This document shows positions 9,054-18,260 of a stretch of DNA of 64,000 nt, piece after piece; positions within the stretch are counted from its first letter, which is position 1; every line of letters begins with the position of its first letter. The stretch lies in NCBI RefSeq assembly GCF_000708715.2, contig NZ_JENB01000015.1, positions 62,001 through 126,000 of the forward strand. The letters are read 5' to 3'. The translations under genes and the position numbers were made by a program. The DNA comes from Pseudomonas putida W15Oct28. GTDB taxonomy: Bacteria; Pseudomonadota; Gammaproteobacteria; Pseudomonadales; Pseudomonadaceae. The notes beneath the pieces were generated by a model that ran no database searches, was not told where the DNA came from, and was given only the letters and a program-made list of their open reading frames with translations.

Positions 9054-9407
9054 ATGCATTACGTTGTCACTGAACCCCACCGCAGCGAATATCCGCGGCC
9101 CATCCGCTTTGCCAAGGGCACTTTGCTGGAGATCGGTCCGCGCTACGAGGGCGAGCCAGGCTGGCAGGACTGGTACCTGTGCAGCTGCACAGGTCAGGAA
9201 CCAGGCTGGGTGCCGTCGCAGCTGATCGAGCGGCTCAGCGTGTGCCAGGGCAGGGCGCTGGACCATTATTCTGCGCACGAGCTGGATGCCGACCCGGGGC
9301 AACTGGTGCAGGTGGTGCGGCCGCTCAACGGCTGGGTATGGTGCCGGCGCCATGGTAATGGCGAGCTAGGCTGGTTACCGGCGGAAAAACTTCAGCAACT
9401 GACCTGA
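9054..9407 (+). CDS. Variant SH3-like domain protein, 117 aa
   Basis: Two SH3-like repeats are visible: the first has FAKGTLLEIGPRYEG followed by WYLCSCTGQEPGWVPSQLIE, and the second has DPGQLVQVVRPLNGWVWCRRHGNGELGWLPAEKLQ. The GW-P pattern at the end of each repeat is usual in bacterial and variant SH3 folds. There is no signal peptide, so the protein is probably cytoplasmic. The start at 9054 follows GGGAGAGG and fits better than the upstream in-frame ATG 9006. A binding partner is unknown. Confidence 0.72.
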   Translation: MHYVVTEPHRSEYPRPIRFAKGTLLEIGPRYEGEPGWQDWYLCSCTGQEPGWVPSQLIERLSVCQGRALDHYSAHELDADPGQLVQVVRPLNGWVWCRRHGNGELGWLPAEKLQQLT

Positions 9408-9539
9408 GGTGCAAACCGCCAGCACCTGCTGCGCGCCAGCTCATCTGATCCGCTTTTTTTCCACAAACCTGAATCTGTAACCGTATCAGCTCAAGACCGA
9501 CAATATGCCCATTCCCGCATCACAACTGTAGAGGTTCCA

Positions 9540-9623
9540 ATGGGCAAGCTGGCGCTGTTCCTGGGTGGTTTTCTGCTGCTGACCATTCTGATTGGTATTC
9601 TTGGCACCATTCCGCCAAGCTGA
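9540..9623 (+). CDS. 27-residue single-span membrane microprotein
   Basis: A very short frame encodes MGKLALFLGGFLLLTILIG and eight further residues ending IPPS: a single hydrophobic span with one N-terminal lysine. A GAGG ribosome site stands six bases before ATG 9540, and a hairpin follows 23 bases after the stop. This compact arrangement of RBS, frame and terminator supports a real gene, although I cannot name it. Confidence 0.5.
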   Translation: MGKLALFLGGFLLLTILIGILGTIPPS

Positions 9624-9646
9624 CTTCAACTGCGTTTTTCCTGCGC

Positions 9647-9672
9647 GGCCCGTCTATTTCACCTGACGGGCC
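9647..9672 (+). terminator. Hairpin after the 27-residue gene
   Basis: GGCCCGTC at 9647-9654 pairs with GACGGGCC at 9665-9672 around a 10-base loop. There is no strong T run, so intrinsic termination would be weak. Confidence 0.45.
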
Positions 9673-9819
9673 CAATCCCTGACCAATTGGCCAGTATTCC
9701 CCCCGCTTGCACTGCTGGACCAGCGGTAGCTGCAAGTCATTCTCAAGTGCAAAAGCCTCGTGTAGTCTCCCGCCGCCGCTCATTCGGGCCGGTCTTTTTG
9801 CCTTGGAGTCGATACATCA

Positions 9820-10014
9820 ATGGAGTACAAGAAAGGCACTTCAGCCATGCTGGAGTGGCGTAGCCGTTTTCTTGCCGAAGGCACACTTGATGAGCAGGGC
9901 TATGACCAGGCATTGCGCGATGCTTTGGTGCTGGAACAGGCTGGAGTGATCAGTACGTCGGAGTGGATCGAGCTGGTCAAGCTGGCCAACACGGCCTTGC
10001 TGGTTGTGCGATAA
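9820..10014 (+). CDS. Small hypothetical protein, 64 aa
   Basis: The product MEYKKGTSAMLEWRSRFLAEG.. is soluble, helical and acidic, ending in a hydrophobic helix WIELVKLANTALLVVR. It has no cysteines, signal peptide or known motif. Codon use resembles the neighbours, and the frame is clean. A good Shine-Dalgarno site is not obvious. I do not recognise the family. Confidence 0.55.
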   Translation: MEYKKGTSAMLEWRSRFLAEGTLDEQGYDQALRDALVLEQAGVISTSEWIELVKLANTALLVVR

Positions 10015-10145
10015 GTCGTTCTTTGCGTTGGGAAATCTGTCCACAAAAAACGTGGGTAGGTCTGTGGATAAAGTGCTGTAACCCAGGCCCGCGGCGGGCT
10101 CTGTTAAATTGAGCAGAAATTGAACAGTCATTTCAGGGGGCTGTT

Positions 10146-11051
10146 TCAGCAGGCGAGGCCGGCACGGCGCAATGCCGTTAGCAGGTCGCGTACCCGCGCC
10201 GGCAGCTCGCCAGCAGGGTACACGGCATGCATTTGCGGGTCCTGGCCGCTGCTGGAAGTCAGGCGGTATTGTGGGCACACCCGCACCAGCCGCCCGGCCT
10301 TGACCTGCGCTTCGCCAACCCAGGCCGCCAGGCGGGCTATGCCTGCGCCGGCCAGGGTGCTGTGGTACACAGCGTCACCGGAGTCCAGGCGCAGCCTGGG
10401 CCTGGGGCGCAGGCTGGTGATCTGCTCGTCGCGGCAAAAATGCCAGGCCTTGAGAATGCGCGGGGCGGTGTGCAGGATCAGTGCATGCCCTTCGAGGTCT
10501 TCAGGCTGCTGTGGCGTGCCGGCAAAGGCCAGGTACGTCGGGCTGGCATACAGATGGCGCTGGTAGGCCCACAGCGGGTAGCCGATCAACTCGCTGGATT
10601 GCGGGAAAGCCCCGCGCACCACGAAATCGAACCGGCCTTGCAGCGGGTCGCGGGTTTCGTCGCAGTACTGTACGTCCAGGGTGACCTTGGGGTGGCAGCG
10701 GGAGAACTCGGCGAGCACCTGTGGCAGCACATGTTCACCCAGCAGTTGCGGCACGGCAAAGCGTATCCAGCCTTGGGCGCTGCCGCTGAGCGCAGCCAGC
10801 TCGTCGGCCGCATCACGTTGCACATCCAGCAAGCGTTCGGCATGGGGCAGCAGGCGCTCGCCGGCTTCGGTGAGGCTTACGGCGTTGGCGTTGCGGTTGA
10901 GCAGCTTGCTTCCGGCGTTGTCTTCCAGGGTTTGTACCGCGCGGGTTACCGCACTGGGCGAGCGCCCCAGTGCACGGGCGGCGGCGACGAAGCTGCGCTT
11001 GTGCGCCACGCTGACGAACGCCTGGATTTCCCGCAACATGTCCAATGCCAT
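10146..11051 (-). CDS. LysR-family transcriptional regulator
   Basis: A 301-residue LysR protein with an N-terminal HTH (FVSVAHKRSFVAAARALGRSPSAVTRAVQTLED, about residues 9-41) and a two-lobed effector domain. ATG 11051 is preceded by AAGGAG at proper spacing; an upstream in-frame ATG at 11087 lacks one. It diverges from a TauE/SafE-type permease with a 98-base gap. The usual LysR logic suggests that it controls that permease. Its effector is unknown. Confidence 0.85.
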   Translation of the reverse strand: MALDMLREIQAFVSVAHKRSFVAAARALGRSPSAVTRAVQTLEDNAGSKLLNRNANAVSLTEAGERLLPHAERLLDVQRDAADELAALSGSAQGWIRFAVPQLLGEHVLPQVLAEFSRCHPKVTLDVQYCDETRDPLQGRFDFVVRGAFPQSSELIGYPLWAYQRHLYASPTYLAFAGTPQQPEDLEGHALILHTAPRILKAWHFCRDEQITSLRPRPRLRLDSGDAVYHSTLAGAGIARLAAWVGEAQVKAGRLVRVCPQYRLTSSSGQDPQMHAVYPAGELPARVRDLLTALRRAGLAC

Positions 11052-11149
11052 TGCCTGCTCCTTGTTGCAGTTTTCGCAATATGGCATTTCAACACAAGCG
11101 CGGCACTTTGATTAGCCTTGCAGGCGTCTTCACTGCCTGGAACCGCGTC

Positions 11150-11911
11150 ATGATGGATATTGCTGTGCTTTCTGTGTTCGCCTTTGCCGCTGGGCTGATC
11201 GACGCCGCAGTGGGGGGCGGCGGGCTGATCCAGATCCCGGCCTTGTTCAACGTGCTGCCCACCGCGCAGCCGGCGGCTTTGCTCGGCACCAACAAGCTGG
11301 CGTCGGTCTGTGGTACGGCCTTCGCGGCGCGCTCGTTCATTCGCAAGGTGACGCTGGACTGGGGGCTGATCGTGCCGGCGGCGCTCAGCGCCTTTGTCAT
11401 GTCGTTCGCAGGCGCGGCCACGGTATCACTGGTGCCGCCCAGTGTGATGCGCCCGGCAGTGCTGGTGATGATCGTGCTGATGGCCATCTACACCTTCTGC
11501 AAGAAAGACTTCGGCACACTGCACAAACCCGCGAAGATCGGCCGCAAGGAGCAATGCCTGGCGGTGCTGATCGGTGGCGCAATCGGTTTTTACGATGGCC
11601 TGTTCGGCCCGGGCACCGGCAGCTTCCTGATCTTCCTGTTCATCCGCTTCTTCGCCTTGGACTTCCTGCACGCCTCGGCCTCGGCCAAGGTGGTGAACAT
11701 TGCCACCAATCTGGCGGCGCTGGTGTTCTTCGTGCCCTCGGGCAACGTGCTGTATGCCATTGCCCTGCCCATGGCGGTGTGCAATGTGCTCGGGGCACTT
11801 ACCGGCACCTGGCTGGCGGTACGCAAGGGCGCAGGCTTTGTGCGCGGGCTGTTCCTGATACTGCTGTGCGTGCTGATTGCCAAGTTGTCGTGGGACTTGC
11901 TGGCCGGTTGA
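11150..11911 (+). CDS. TauE/SafE-family membrane permease (YfcA-like)
   Basis: A 253-residue membrane protein with about eight hydrophobic spans and the two half-repeats of the family. The first contains GLIDAAVGGGGLIQIPAL and LLGTNKLASV, the second GFYDGLFGPGTGSFL and SAKVVNIATNLAAL. Members export sulfite, sulfoacetate or other organosulfur anions, or have unknown anion substrates. The start is 11150 or 11153 (MMDIAVLSVFAFAAG); the longer in-frame reading from 11045 overlaps the divergent LysR gene. The 3' end lies one base from the convergent diguanylate cyclase stop. Confidence 0.85.
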   Translation: MMDIAVLSVFAFAAGLIDAAVGGGGLIQIPALFNVLPTAQPAALLGTNKLASVCGTAFAARSFIRKVTLDWGLIVPAALSAFVMSFAGAATVSLVPPSVMRPAVLVMIVLMAIYTFCKKDFGTLHKPAKIGRKEQCLAVLIGGAIGFYDGLFGPGTGSFLIFLFIRFFALDFLHASASAKVVNIATNLAALVFFVPSGNVLYAIALPMAVCNVLGALTGTWLAVRKGAGFVRGLFLILLCVLIAKLSWDLLAG

Positions 11912-11912
11912 C

Positions 11913-13322
11913 TCAGACCACCTGGCGCTGCGCTTCGGCCTGCTCCACGCGGTTGCGGCCATGGGCCTTGGCCCGGTACAGCGCCTGGTCGGCACTTGCC
12001 AGCAATGCATCCAGGCTGGGGGCCGGGATATTGGCGTCGCAGCCGGCCAGGCCGATACTCACGGTAATCTGCAGGCGCTGATCGGCCTGCACCACATGCA
12101 GGTCCTGTACGGCGCGGCGCAGGCGTTCGGCGGTGAACTTGGCACGCTCTAGGGCAAGGCCCGGGAGGATGACGACAAACTCCTCGCCGCCCAGGCGGGC
12201 GAGCAGTTCATCGTTGTGCAACTGGTCTTGCAGGGTACTGGCGAACTGGCGCAGCACCTGGTCACCGACCCCGTGGCCGTGGGCATCGTTGATCGACTTG
12301 AAGTGGTCGATGTCCAGCATCATCAGGGTCAGCGGCAGCGCCTGGGCATGCTGCTGGCGGCTGTCCAGCAGTGCGTTGGCGCGGCGGGTGAAGGCACTGC
12401 GGGTGAGCACGCCGGTCAGGTGGTCGATGGTGGCCTGATGCGCCAGGCGGGCCATCAGGCTACGGTTGGCCTGGCTGACACAGGCCACCACCAGCGGGCC
12501 AAGTACCAGCATGGCAATGCCCAGGCGCGCCGACATCAGCGTGGTCACACCTGGCTCGCTTTGCGGCACGCTGAAGTGCATGAGGTTTTGCGCCACCGCC
12601 ACAATCAAGGTGCTGCCGGCGGTGAGTGTCAGAAACGAAACCATGAACGGCGAGTACGTCCAGGCACACCACAGCAAGGCGGCAATCGGGAAGGCAATGG
12701 CACCGGGGCCGCCAAAGGCAATGCTGACCGCCAGCGAGACCAGCAGCACCAGCAGCGGCGCCAGGCGGATGGCCTGGGCACCACCGCGCACCAGGGCCCG
12801 TACCGAGGGCGCGGTGAGCAGCACCGGCAGCACCAGCACGCTGGTCGAGAATTGTTCGCTGAACCAGGCCAGCCAGGTGGCGCGCAAGGACTGCTCGAAC
12901 CACGGTGCGGCCATGACCGCTGCCATGCTGGCCGCCACCATGGCGGCGGCGGCACAGGCGGCGAACACGCTGAGCACACCGTGCGGGGTGCGCATGCGCC
13001 GGTGCAGCCGTGGCAAGCGCGACAGCAACTGCCAGAGGGTGACCACCACGGCAAGGTTGCACAGGTTGAACCACAGGGCCGGCACCCAGGCACTGCCACA
13101 CAACAGGTCGGCGCCGACCATGGCCAGCCACACCAGGCTAAAGCCGGTCAGCGTGGCCTGGCGGGGGTAGCGCAGCAGCACGCCGGCCAACACAGCATTG
13201 ACTGGCCAGAACAGCGACAGTGATTCGATCGGGCGTGCCAGGATGCCGCCCAGGGTAAGGGCAAAGGTCAGGCAAAGCAGAACGACGTAAGGCAACAAGC
13301 GCGATTGGGCTGGAAAAACCAT
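11913..13322 (-). CDS. Diguanylate cyclase with MASE1-type membrane sensor
   Basis: A 469-residue inner-membrane protein. The first 300 residues form roughly eight to ten membrane spans of MASE1 type, and the last 165 form a GGDEF domain (ATIDHLTGVLTRSAF through RLGGEEFVVILPG to SADQALYRAKAHGRN). The GGEEF active site predicts c-di-GMP synthesis. The inhibitory site aligned to RxxD reads HNDE, so product feedback may be lost. ATG 13322 was preferred over TTG 13337, which has no ribosome site. The signal is unknown. Confidence 0.85.
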   Translation of the reverse strand: MVFPAQSRLLPYVVLLCLTFALTLGGILARPIESLSLFWPVNAVLAGVLLRYPRQATLTGFSLVWLAMVGADLLCGSAWVPALWFNLCNLAVVVTLWQLLSRLPRLHRRMRTPHGVLSVFAACAAAAMVAASMAAVMAAPWFEQSLRATWLAWFSEQFSTSVLVLPVLLTAPSVRALVRGGAQAIRLAPLLVLLVSLAVSIAFGGPGAIAFPIAALLWCAWTYSPFMVSFLTLTAGSTLIVAVAQNLMHFSVPQSEPGVTTLMSARLGIAMLVLGPLVVACVSQANRSLMARLAHQATIDHLTGVLTRSAFTRRANALLDSRQQHAQALPLTLMMLDIDHFKSINDAHGHGVGDQVLRQFASTLQDQLHNDELLARLGGEEFVVILPGLALERAKFTAERLRRAVQDLHVVQADQRLQITVSIGLAGCDANIPAPSLDALLASADQALYRAKAHGRNRVEQAEAQRQVV

Positions 13323-13474
13323 GAACTCGACCGGCAAGCGGAAACGAAATCCAGGACAACGCCTTGAAGCACCTGGGGCAATAACCCGCAGTGTGTTTCG
13401 TCAGGCCAGTTGATGTCAATCTGCCGCGATCGGTCGAGATAATGTCAAATTGCTTCTACTCCCTGCTGCTTTTC

Positions 13475-15304
13475 TTACAGTCCGAAGAACCACGGCACCA
13501 TCACAACGGTGACCAACATCACCAGCACGGTGAACGGCACGCCGATTTTGACGAAGTCGGCGAAGCGGTATTGCCCGGGCCCCAGCACCAGTGTGTTGAC
13601 CGGCGATGACACCGGCGTCATGAACGCCGCCGACGCGGCCAGCGCCACGGTCATGGCAAACGGGTAGGGCGACATGCCCAGTTGCGCTGCGGTGCTGACA
13701 GCCACCGGCGCCATCAATACCGCAGTGGCCGTGTTGGAAATGAACAGGCCAATCACCGCCGTGACGGCGAACAGGCAGGCGAGGATGGCACTGGGGCCGG
13801 CATCACCCAGCACGCTGACCAGCCCGCCTACCGCCAGGTCGATACCACCGGTTTTCTGCAGTGCCTGGGCGAACGGCAGCATGCCGACGATCAGCACCAG
13901 GCTTTGCCAATGAATGGCCCGATAGGCGCTGTTCATGTCGATGCAGCGGCCGGCGCCCATCAGCAGGCAACCGATCAGCGCTGCGATGACATTGGGCACG
14001 GCACCGCTGACCATCAGCCCGACCATCACCGCCAGGCTCAGCAACGCCTGCGGCGCGCGGGTGCGGGCTGGCGCGACCTGGTCGATCTCGGCGGGCAGGC
14101 TCAGCACCAGGAAGTCCTTGGGTTTAGTTTGCAACTGGCGTACAGCTTTCCACGGGCCGACCACCAGCAGCGTGTCGCCCAGGCGCAGCTTTTCTTCGAC
14201 CAGTTGTTCTTCGATAGCGGCCTGTTCGCGGCGCAGGCCGACCACGTTGAGGTCGAAGCGGGTGCGGAAGGCCAGTTCGAGAATGCTCTTGCCGATCAGT
14301 TGCGAGCCCGGTGGCAGCGAGACCTCGGCCATGCCCAGCTCCTGGGACTGATCGATGAAATACGCCGCCTTGAAGTGCAGTGGCTCCAGTTGCATGGTCT
14401 GGCACAGGCTGCGCAGGTCGTCGCGGTTGGCGAACAGGTCGAGCAGCAGCACGTCGCCCTCGTGCAGCACGGTATTGGAGTCGGCGGAGATTACCCGTGT
14501 GGTGAACTTGTGCTGGCGCTCGATGCCGATCACGTTGGCGCCGTGCCGGGTGCGCAGCTCCAGCTCGCCGAGGGTGTGGCCGATCAGCGGCGAGTGAGGG
14601 CGGATCCGCAGGCGCCGTTCACGGCCGTTGAGCTTGTAGTCCAGTACCAGGTCCAGCAGTGTCCGGCGGGTTTCCACGCGGCCGTCCTTGCGTACTTCGC
14701 CGTTCAGCCAGTGCCGGGTCAGCAGCATGTAGCCGATGCCCAGCACCAGCACCACCAGGCCGAACGGGGTAAAGCTGAAGAAGCTGAAGCCCGCTTCGCC
14801 GTTGCGCACCAGCTCGCTGTGCACCACCACGTTGGGCGGTGTGGCCACCAGGCTGAGCATGCCGCTGATCAGGCCGGCGAAAGCCAGTGGCATCATCAGG
14901 CGGCTGGGCGAGAGCTGCAGCCGGGCGGAAATGCTCAGCACCACCGGTATGAAAATGGCCACCACACCGGTGGAGCTCATGATCGACCCCAGCCCGGCCA
15001 CGGCCACCATCAGCAGCACCAGCAGGCGTGTCTCGCTATTGCCGGCCCGCTCGCTCATCCATTCGCCGATACGGTAGGCAATACCGGTGCGCACCAGGCC
15101 TTCGCCGATCACGAACAGGGCGGCGATCAGTACCACGTTGGGGTCGCTGAAGCCGGCCAGGGCCTGCTCCACAGTGAGGATGCCGAGTAGTGGCAGGGCC
15201 AGAATTACCATCAGCGCGACCACGTCCATGCGTGGGCGATTGATGATGAACAGGAAAACGACGATGGCCAGCAGGCCGAGGACCCAGAGCAGCTCTTGGT
15301 TCAT
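13475..15304 (-). CDS. SLC13/DASS-type permease with two TrkA-C domains
   Basis: A 609-residue permease of the YfbS type. N-terminal spans (about 1-185) contain [18 protein letters not shown] and the [12 protein letters not shown] motif. A cytoplasmic block (about 200-390) holds two RCK_C/TrkA-C repeats ([27 protein letters not shown] and [29 protein letters not shown]). The C-terminal spans contain [15 protein letters not shown]. Dicarboxylate, sulfate or similar anions are possible substrates. ATG 15304 begins the first hydrophobic helix; an upstream extension to 15397 is not convincing. Confidence 0.83.
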   Translation of the reverse strand: MNQELLWVLGLLAIVVFLFIINRPRMDVVALMVILALPLLGILTVEQALAGFSDPNVVLIAALFVIGEGLVRTGIAYRIGEWMSERAGNSETRLLVLLMVAVAGLGSIMSSTGVVAIFIPVVLSISARLQLSPSRLMMPLAFAGLISGMLSLVATPPNVVVHSELVRNGEAGFSFFSFTPFGLVVLVLGIGYMLLTRHWLNGEVRKDGRVETRRTLLDLVLDYKLNGRERRLRIRPHSPLIGHTLGELELRTRHGANVIGIERQHKFTTRVISADSNTVLHEGDVLLLDLFANRDDLRSLCQTMQLEPLHFKAAYFIDQSQELGMAEVSLPPGSQLIGKSILELAFRTRFDLNVVGLRREQAAIEEQLVEEKLRLGDTLLVVGPWKAVRQLQTKPKDFLVLSLPAEIDQVAPARTRAPQALLSLAVMVGLMVSGAVPNVIAALIGCLLMGAGRCIDMNSAYRAIHWQSLVLIVGMLPFAQALQKTGGIDLAVGGLVSVLGDAGPSAILACLFAVTAVIGLFISNTATAVLMAPVAVSTAAQLGMSPYPFAMTVALAASAAFMTPVSSPVNTLVLGPGQYRFADFVKIGVPFTVLVMLVTVVMVPWFFGL

Positions 15305-15393
15305 GGGGAGGGGGTGTTCCTTCACACGGGGGCACGATAGACAGTAGCAGCCAGTGTGCCAGCTTGTGATGAAGGGGGTGTTGATGTGCTGCA

Positions 15394-15420
15394 ACAAAAA
15401 GGGCCGCTATGCGGCCCCTT
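15394..15420 (-). terminator. Rho-independent terminator of the glycine-zipper gene
   Basis: GGGCCGC and GCGGCCC pair around TAT, followed on the minus strand by TTTTTG. It lies ten bases beyond the stop of the minus-strand gene at 15431. Confidence 0.8.
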
Positions 15421-15430
15421 GGTCATGTAA

Positions 15431-15823
15431 TCAGTGACGGTGACGGCGGTGCTTCTTGCTGCCGCGGTTGTCGTCACCCAGGTGGTTGCCGAGGGCACCA
15501 CCGGCCGCGCCGCCCAGGCCGGCACCCACGGTCGAACCGGTCTTGCCGCCCACCGCGCCGCCCAGCAGCGAGCCGCCAGCCGAACCCAGGCCACCGCCGA
15601 TCGCGGCTTCAGTACGGTTACCCTTGCGAGCACCTACCGCACTGCCGGCTGCGCCGCCGACGCCGGCACCGATGGCCGCGCCGGTCTTGCCGCCGAGTTG
15701 TTGACCGACAACGTTACCCAGGACACCACCCAGGCCACCGCCAATGGCGGCAGTACCGTCACCGGCGAAAGCGCCCTGGCACAGCAGCAGGCCGAGGGCA
15801 AGGGAAGGCAGAGTCAGACGCAT
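15431..15823 (-). CDS. Exported glycine-zipper protein, 130 aa
   Basis: The protein has a signal peptide (MRLTLPSLALGLLLCQGAFA) and then a low-complexity body of GxxxG-type repeats. The unit GGKTG-A/S-x-x-GAGxGGAAGxAxG occurs twice, near residues 44-62 and 92-110. Such glycine zippers pack into membranes or surface assemblies. The tail RGSKKHRRHRH is strongly basic. Similar small proteins are common and poorly characterised in Pseudomonas. It has its own terminator and an upstream gap of about 70 bases to a second small envelope gene. Confidence 0.7.
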   Translation of the reverse strand: MRLTLPSLALGLLLCQGAFAGDGTAAIGGGLGGVLGNVVGQQLGGKTGAAIGAGVGGAAGSAVGARKGNRTEAAIGGGLGSAGGSLLGGAVGGKTGSTVGAGLGGAAGGALGNHLGDDNRGSKKHRRHRH

Positions 15824-15896
15824 GATACGAACCTCAAAGGAATCATCAGGTTAAAGTGCCGCGTAACGGGCGGCAGGTCAGGGGTGCAAAGACGCT

Positions 15897-16082
15897 TCAG
15901 CGGTAGCCGCGGTCACCGCGGTACTGACGATTGTCATCGTCATCGCGGTCATGCCGATGGTGGTGGCGATGGCCACGGTCACGGTCACGCCAGCCATCGT
16001 CGTCGTCATGGTAGCGATGGCTGTGGCAGCCTGCGGTCAGCAAAAAAGCAGCAATCAGCGAAAGGCTTGCAAAGCGGGTCAT
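15897..16082 (-). CDS. Small His/Asp-rich lipoprotein, 61 aa
   Basis: The start MTRFASLSLIAAFLLTAGC carries a lipobox (LTAGC) cut before Cys19. The mature part is almost only His, Asp and Arg (HSHRYHDDDDGWRDRDRGHR.. then HHHRHDRDDDD), a composition suited to binding divalent metal or polyanions, although no defined site is visible. ATG 16082 follows AGGACC. No family is recognised. Confidence 0.6.
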   Translation of the reverse strand: MTRFASLSLIAAFLLTAGCHSHRYHDDDDGWRDRDRGHRHHHRHDRDDDDNRQYRGDRGYR

Positions 16083-16306
16083 CACGATATAGGTCCTTGA
16101 TCCGCAATGGTTTACGGGACACTTCCTGAGACTGGGAATGATCCATTTGGTTTCCCGGGAAGGTAAAAATTTGTCACGCCAGTGATGAGCGGCGTGCTTG
16201 CAGGCTGTTGTTCTGTCCCATTCGGTCATGGTCGAGTCGGCAATGTCCCCCTAAACTGTGGGGTAAGCCGCAGCCAAGACGGCAATCTGCCACACAGTGA
16301 ATCACG

Positions 16307-17467
16307 ATGATCGCCCATACCCCCACGCTGTTCGCCGCCGTTGCATTGGTTGCAACCATTCTCGCCTTCTGCCTGTTGCTGGTCGGGCGCAGCAACCGCC
16401 GTGACAACCTGCTGCTCACCGGTTGCGGGCTGCTGGTGCATGCCTTGGCTTATGTCTGCTACACCGTCTATGCCCAGGCCCCGCTGTGGGTCAGCTATGG
16501 TCTGGGCAACAGCTTGCTGTCGCTGGCCCTGGCGTTCTACACCGCCAGCCTGTTCCGGGTGCGTGAGCAGGTGGTGCCCTGGCGTGTCATCTTCGTGATC
16601 CCCGCCTGCATGCTGGTGGGGCTGATGCTGCTGCTCGATACGCTGGAGCCGCGCATGCTGCTGGCGTCGCTGGTATTGATGCTGCAGTGCTCGATGATCC
16701 TTTACTGGGCGTGGCGCCATGCCGAGCGGCCGGGCAGGGCTCACCTGCTGCTACAGATCGGTGCGTTGATCAGCCTGATCGGCCTCGGTATGCGTGTGGT
16801 GGCGGTGGCCAACGGCACGGCGGTGGAAATGCGCTATGACACCAGCAACCTCAAACAGAGCATTTCGGTGGCAATCGGTACGGCGACGGTAATGATGTAT
16901 TCGATCGGGCTGGTGCTGATGGCCAAGGAGCGCAGCGAGTCCCGCTTGCAGCACCTGGCCCTGCACGATGTGCTGACCGGCACCTTCAACCGCAGGGCGA
17001 TCCTGGAACGGTTTGCCGTGGAACTGGACCGTGCTCGTCAGCAGCAGGCCAGCCTCGCCGTGGCAATGATCGACATCGACCATTTCAAGCGCATCAACGA
17101 CCTGTATGGGCACCTGGCCGGCGACGAGGTGCTTTGCCATTGCGTGCGCCAGTTGCAGCAGCGGCTGCGCCAGGGTGACAGCCTGGGCCGTTATGGCGGT
17201 GAGGAATTCTTGCTTTTGCTGCCGGGCACTGACCGCAGCGGGGCGATGGCTGCGCTGCAAGGGCTACGCGAGGCCATTGCGCGCAGCCCGGCGCGCTTTG
17301 CCGGCGACCAGATCGAACTGCGCTTCAGCGTCGGCCTGTGGTGTGGCGTGCCGGGCCCCAAAGATGGCACCGCCAACCTGCTGGCACAGGCCGATGCTGC
17401 GCTGTACCAGGCCAAGGCCGCCGGGCGCAATACGGTGCACATGGCGGCAGTGGTCGAGGCGGGTTGA
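16307..17467 (+). CDS. Membrane-bound diguanylate cyclase
   Basis: A 386-residue protein with about seven membrane spans (residues 1-205), resembling a 7TM sensor, followed by a GGDEF domain (HDVLTGTFNRRAIL to ADAALYQAKAAGRNTVH). The active site is GGEEF in RYGGEEFLLLLPG, and an intact RxxD inhibitory site (RQGD) precedes it by five residues, so feedback-controlled c-di-GMP synthesis is predicted. It diverges from the small lipoprotein gene. Its 3' end meets the convergent RcnB-like gene one base away. Confidence 0.86.
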   Translation: MIAHTPTLFAAVALVATILAFCLLLVGRSNRRDNLLLTGCGLLVHALAYVCYTVYAQAPLWVSYGLGNSLLSLALAFYTASLFRVREQVVPWRVIFVIPACMLVGLMLLLDTLEPRMLLASLVLMLQCSMILYWAWRHAERPGRAHLLLQIGALISLIGLGMRVVAVANGTAVEMRYDTSNLKQSISVAIGTATVMMYSIGLVLMAKERSESRLQHLALHDVLTGTFNRRAILERFAVELDRARQQQASLAVAMIDIDHFKRINDLYGHLAGDEVLCHCVRQLQQRLRQGDSLGRYGGEEFLLLLPGTDRSGAMAALQGLREAIARSPARFAGDQIELRFSVGLWCGVPGPKDGTANLLAQADAALYQAKAAGRNTVHMAAVVEAG

Positions 17468-17468
17468 G

Positions 17469-17759
17469 TCAGGACGCCGGCTGAATCGCCAGCACCACAC
17501 CATTGGTGATCTGCACCAGCACGTAGTGCTCGCCCATGCGTACCCAATGGCTTTCCTTCTCGGGTGCGGGCAGGCCTTTGGCTTTCCAGTCCTTGATAGC
17601 CTGCTCGTCACGTTTGTACTGGTCCGGTGCCTTGTCGCCGACGCTCAGCTCGCGATTGTGGGTTTCCGGGGCGGTGATGCTTTCTTCGCTGGAGGGGGCG
17701 GCGCTGACAGCCAGGGGCAGGCAGGGCAGGGCGGCGAGTAACAGATAGTGAAGCTTCAT
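17469..17759 (-). CDS. RcnB-family periplasmic protein, 96 aa
   Basis: A signal peptide (MKLHYLLLAALPCLPLAVSAAP) precedes a short RcnB-type domain: LSVGDKAPDQYKRDEQAIKDWKAKGLPAPEKESHWVRMGEHYVLVQITNGVV. RcnB of E. coli modulates nickel/cobalt efflux in the periplasm, but most family members have no assigned role. ATG 17759 has AAGGAG at good spacing. No metal transporter is adjacent. Confidence 0.75.
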   Translation of the reverse strand: MKLHYLLLAALPCLPLAVSAAPSSEESITAPETHNRELSVGDKAPDQYKRDEQAIKDWKAKGLPAPEKESHWVRMGEHYVLVQITNGVVLAIQPAS

Positions 17760-17875
17760 GTGGTGCTCCTTATGGCGGCATGCCTTATCTGCGACAGCGG
17801 CATGTGCGTGACAATTCACTCGCGATGCCCGCCAGTGCTAGAGTCGCTTCTTTTTCAATACCCTGAGGATTGAAC

Positions 17876-18226
17876 ATGCGTGCGATTCTGCCGATGGCCG
17901 CAGCGCTGATGCTGGTCGGTTGTGCTTCTGCGACCATGGAAACGGCCCGTGACGGCAAGCCGACTGCGCAGCTTGATTCGCACAAGGCGCCGGAGCTGGT
18001 GTCGCAGTGCATCCAGTTCAGCTGGCAGGAAGAGAAGGTGTTCGGCGACGATGCCAGTGGTTACCTGGAGCCGCGCAAGCAGGGCGGATTCACGGTGTAC
18101 ACCCGTGAGGCCGAGGCGTTTGTAGATGTTTACCCGCAGGCAGGTGGGGCGCGGGTCGACTACTACGCGCAGAAGAATGACGGCGTGGCGCTGCAGCGCC
18201 GGGCGGCGGCGGCTACCTGCCTGTAA
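17876..18226 (+). CDS. Small lipoprotein, 116 aa
   Basis: The N terminus MRAILPMAAALMLVGCAS has a lipobox at LVGC, so the product is predicted to be lipid-anchored in the envelope. The mature part is a soluble domain with two cysteines (SQCIQF and the C-terminal TCL) that may form a disulfide. GAGG stands seven bases before ATG 17876. No known domain is evident. A REP-like doublet follows it. Confidence 0.7.
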   Translation: MRAILPMAAALMLVGCASATMETARDGKPTAQLDSHKAPELVSQCIQFSWQEEKVFGDDASGYLEPRKQGGFTVYTREAEAFVDVYPQAGGARVDYYAQKNDGVALQRRAAAATCL

Positions 18227-18260
18227 AGGCCGGAGCCTGTACCGGCTTCATCGCCGCCCT

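Noticed and set aside
10061..10071. TGTGGATAA (a DnaA box on the reverse strand) and TTTTCCACA near 9456
   Set aside because: Only isolated boxes are present, with no AT-rich unwinding region and no dnaA, rnpA or gyrB nearby, so this is not an origin.
13682..15190. A 502-codon plus-strand open frame opposite the SLC13/TrkA-C permease
   Set aside because: Composition is dominated by Gln, His and Ala as expected for the antisense of a membrane protein; the permease reading has clear spans and domains.
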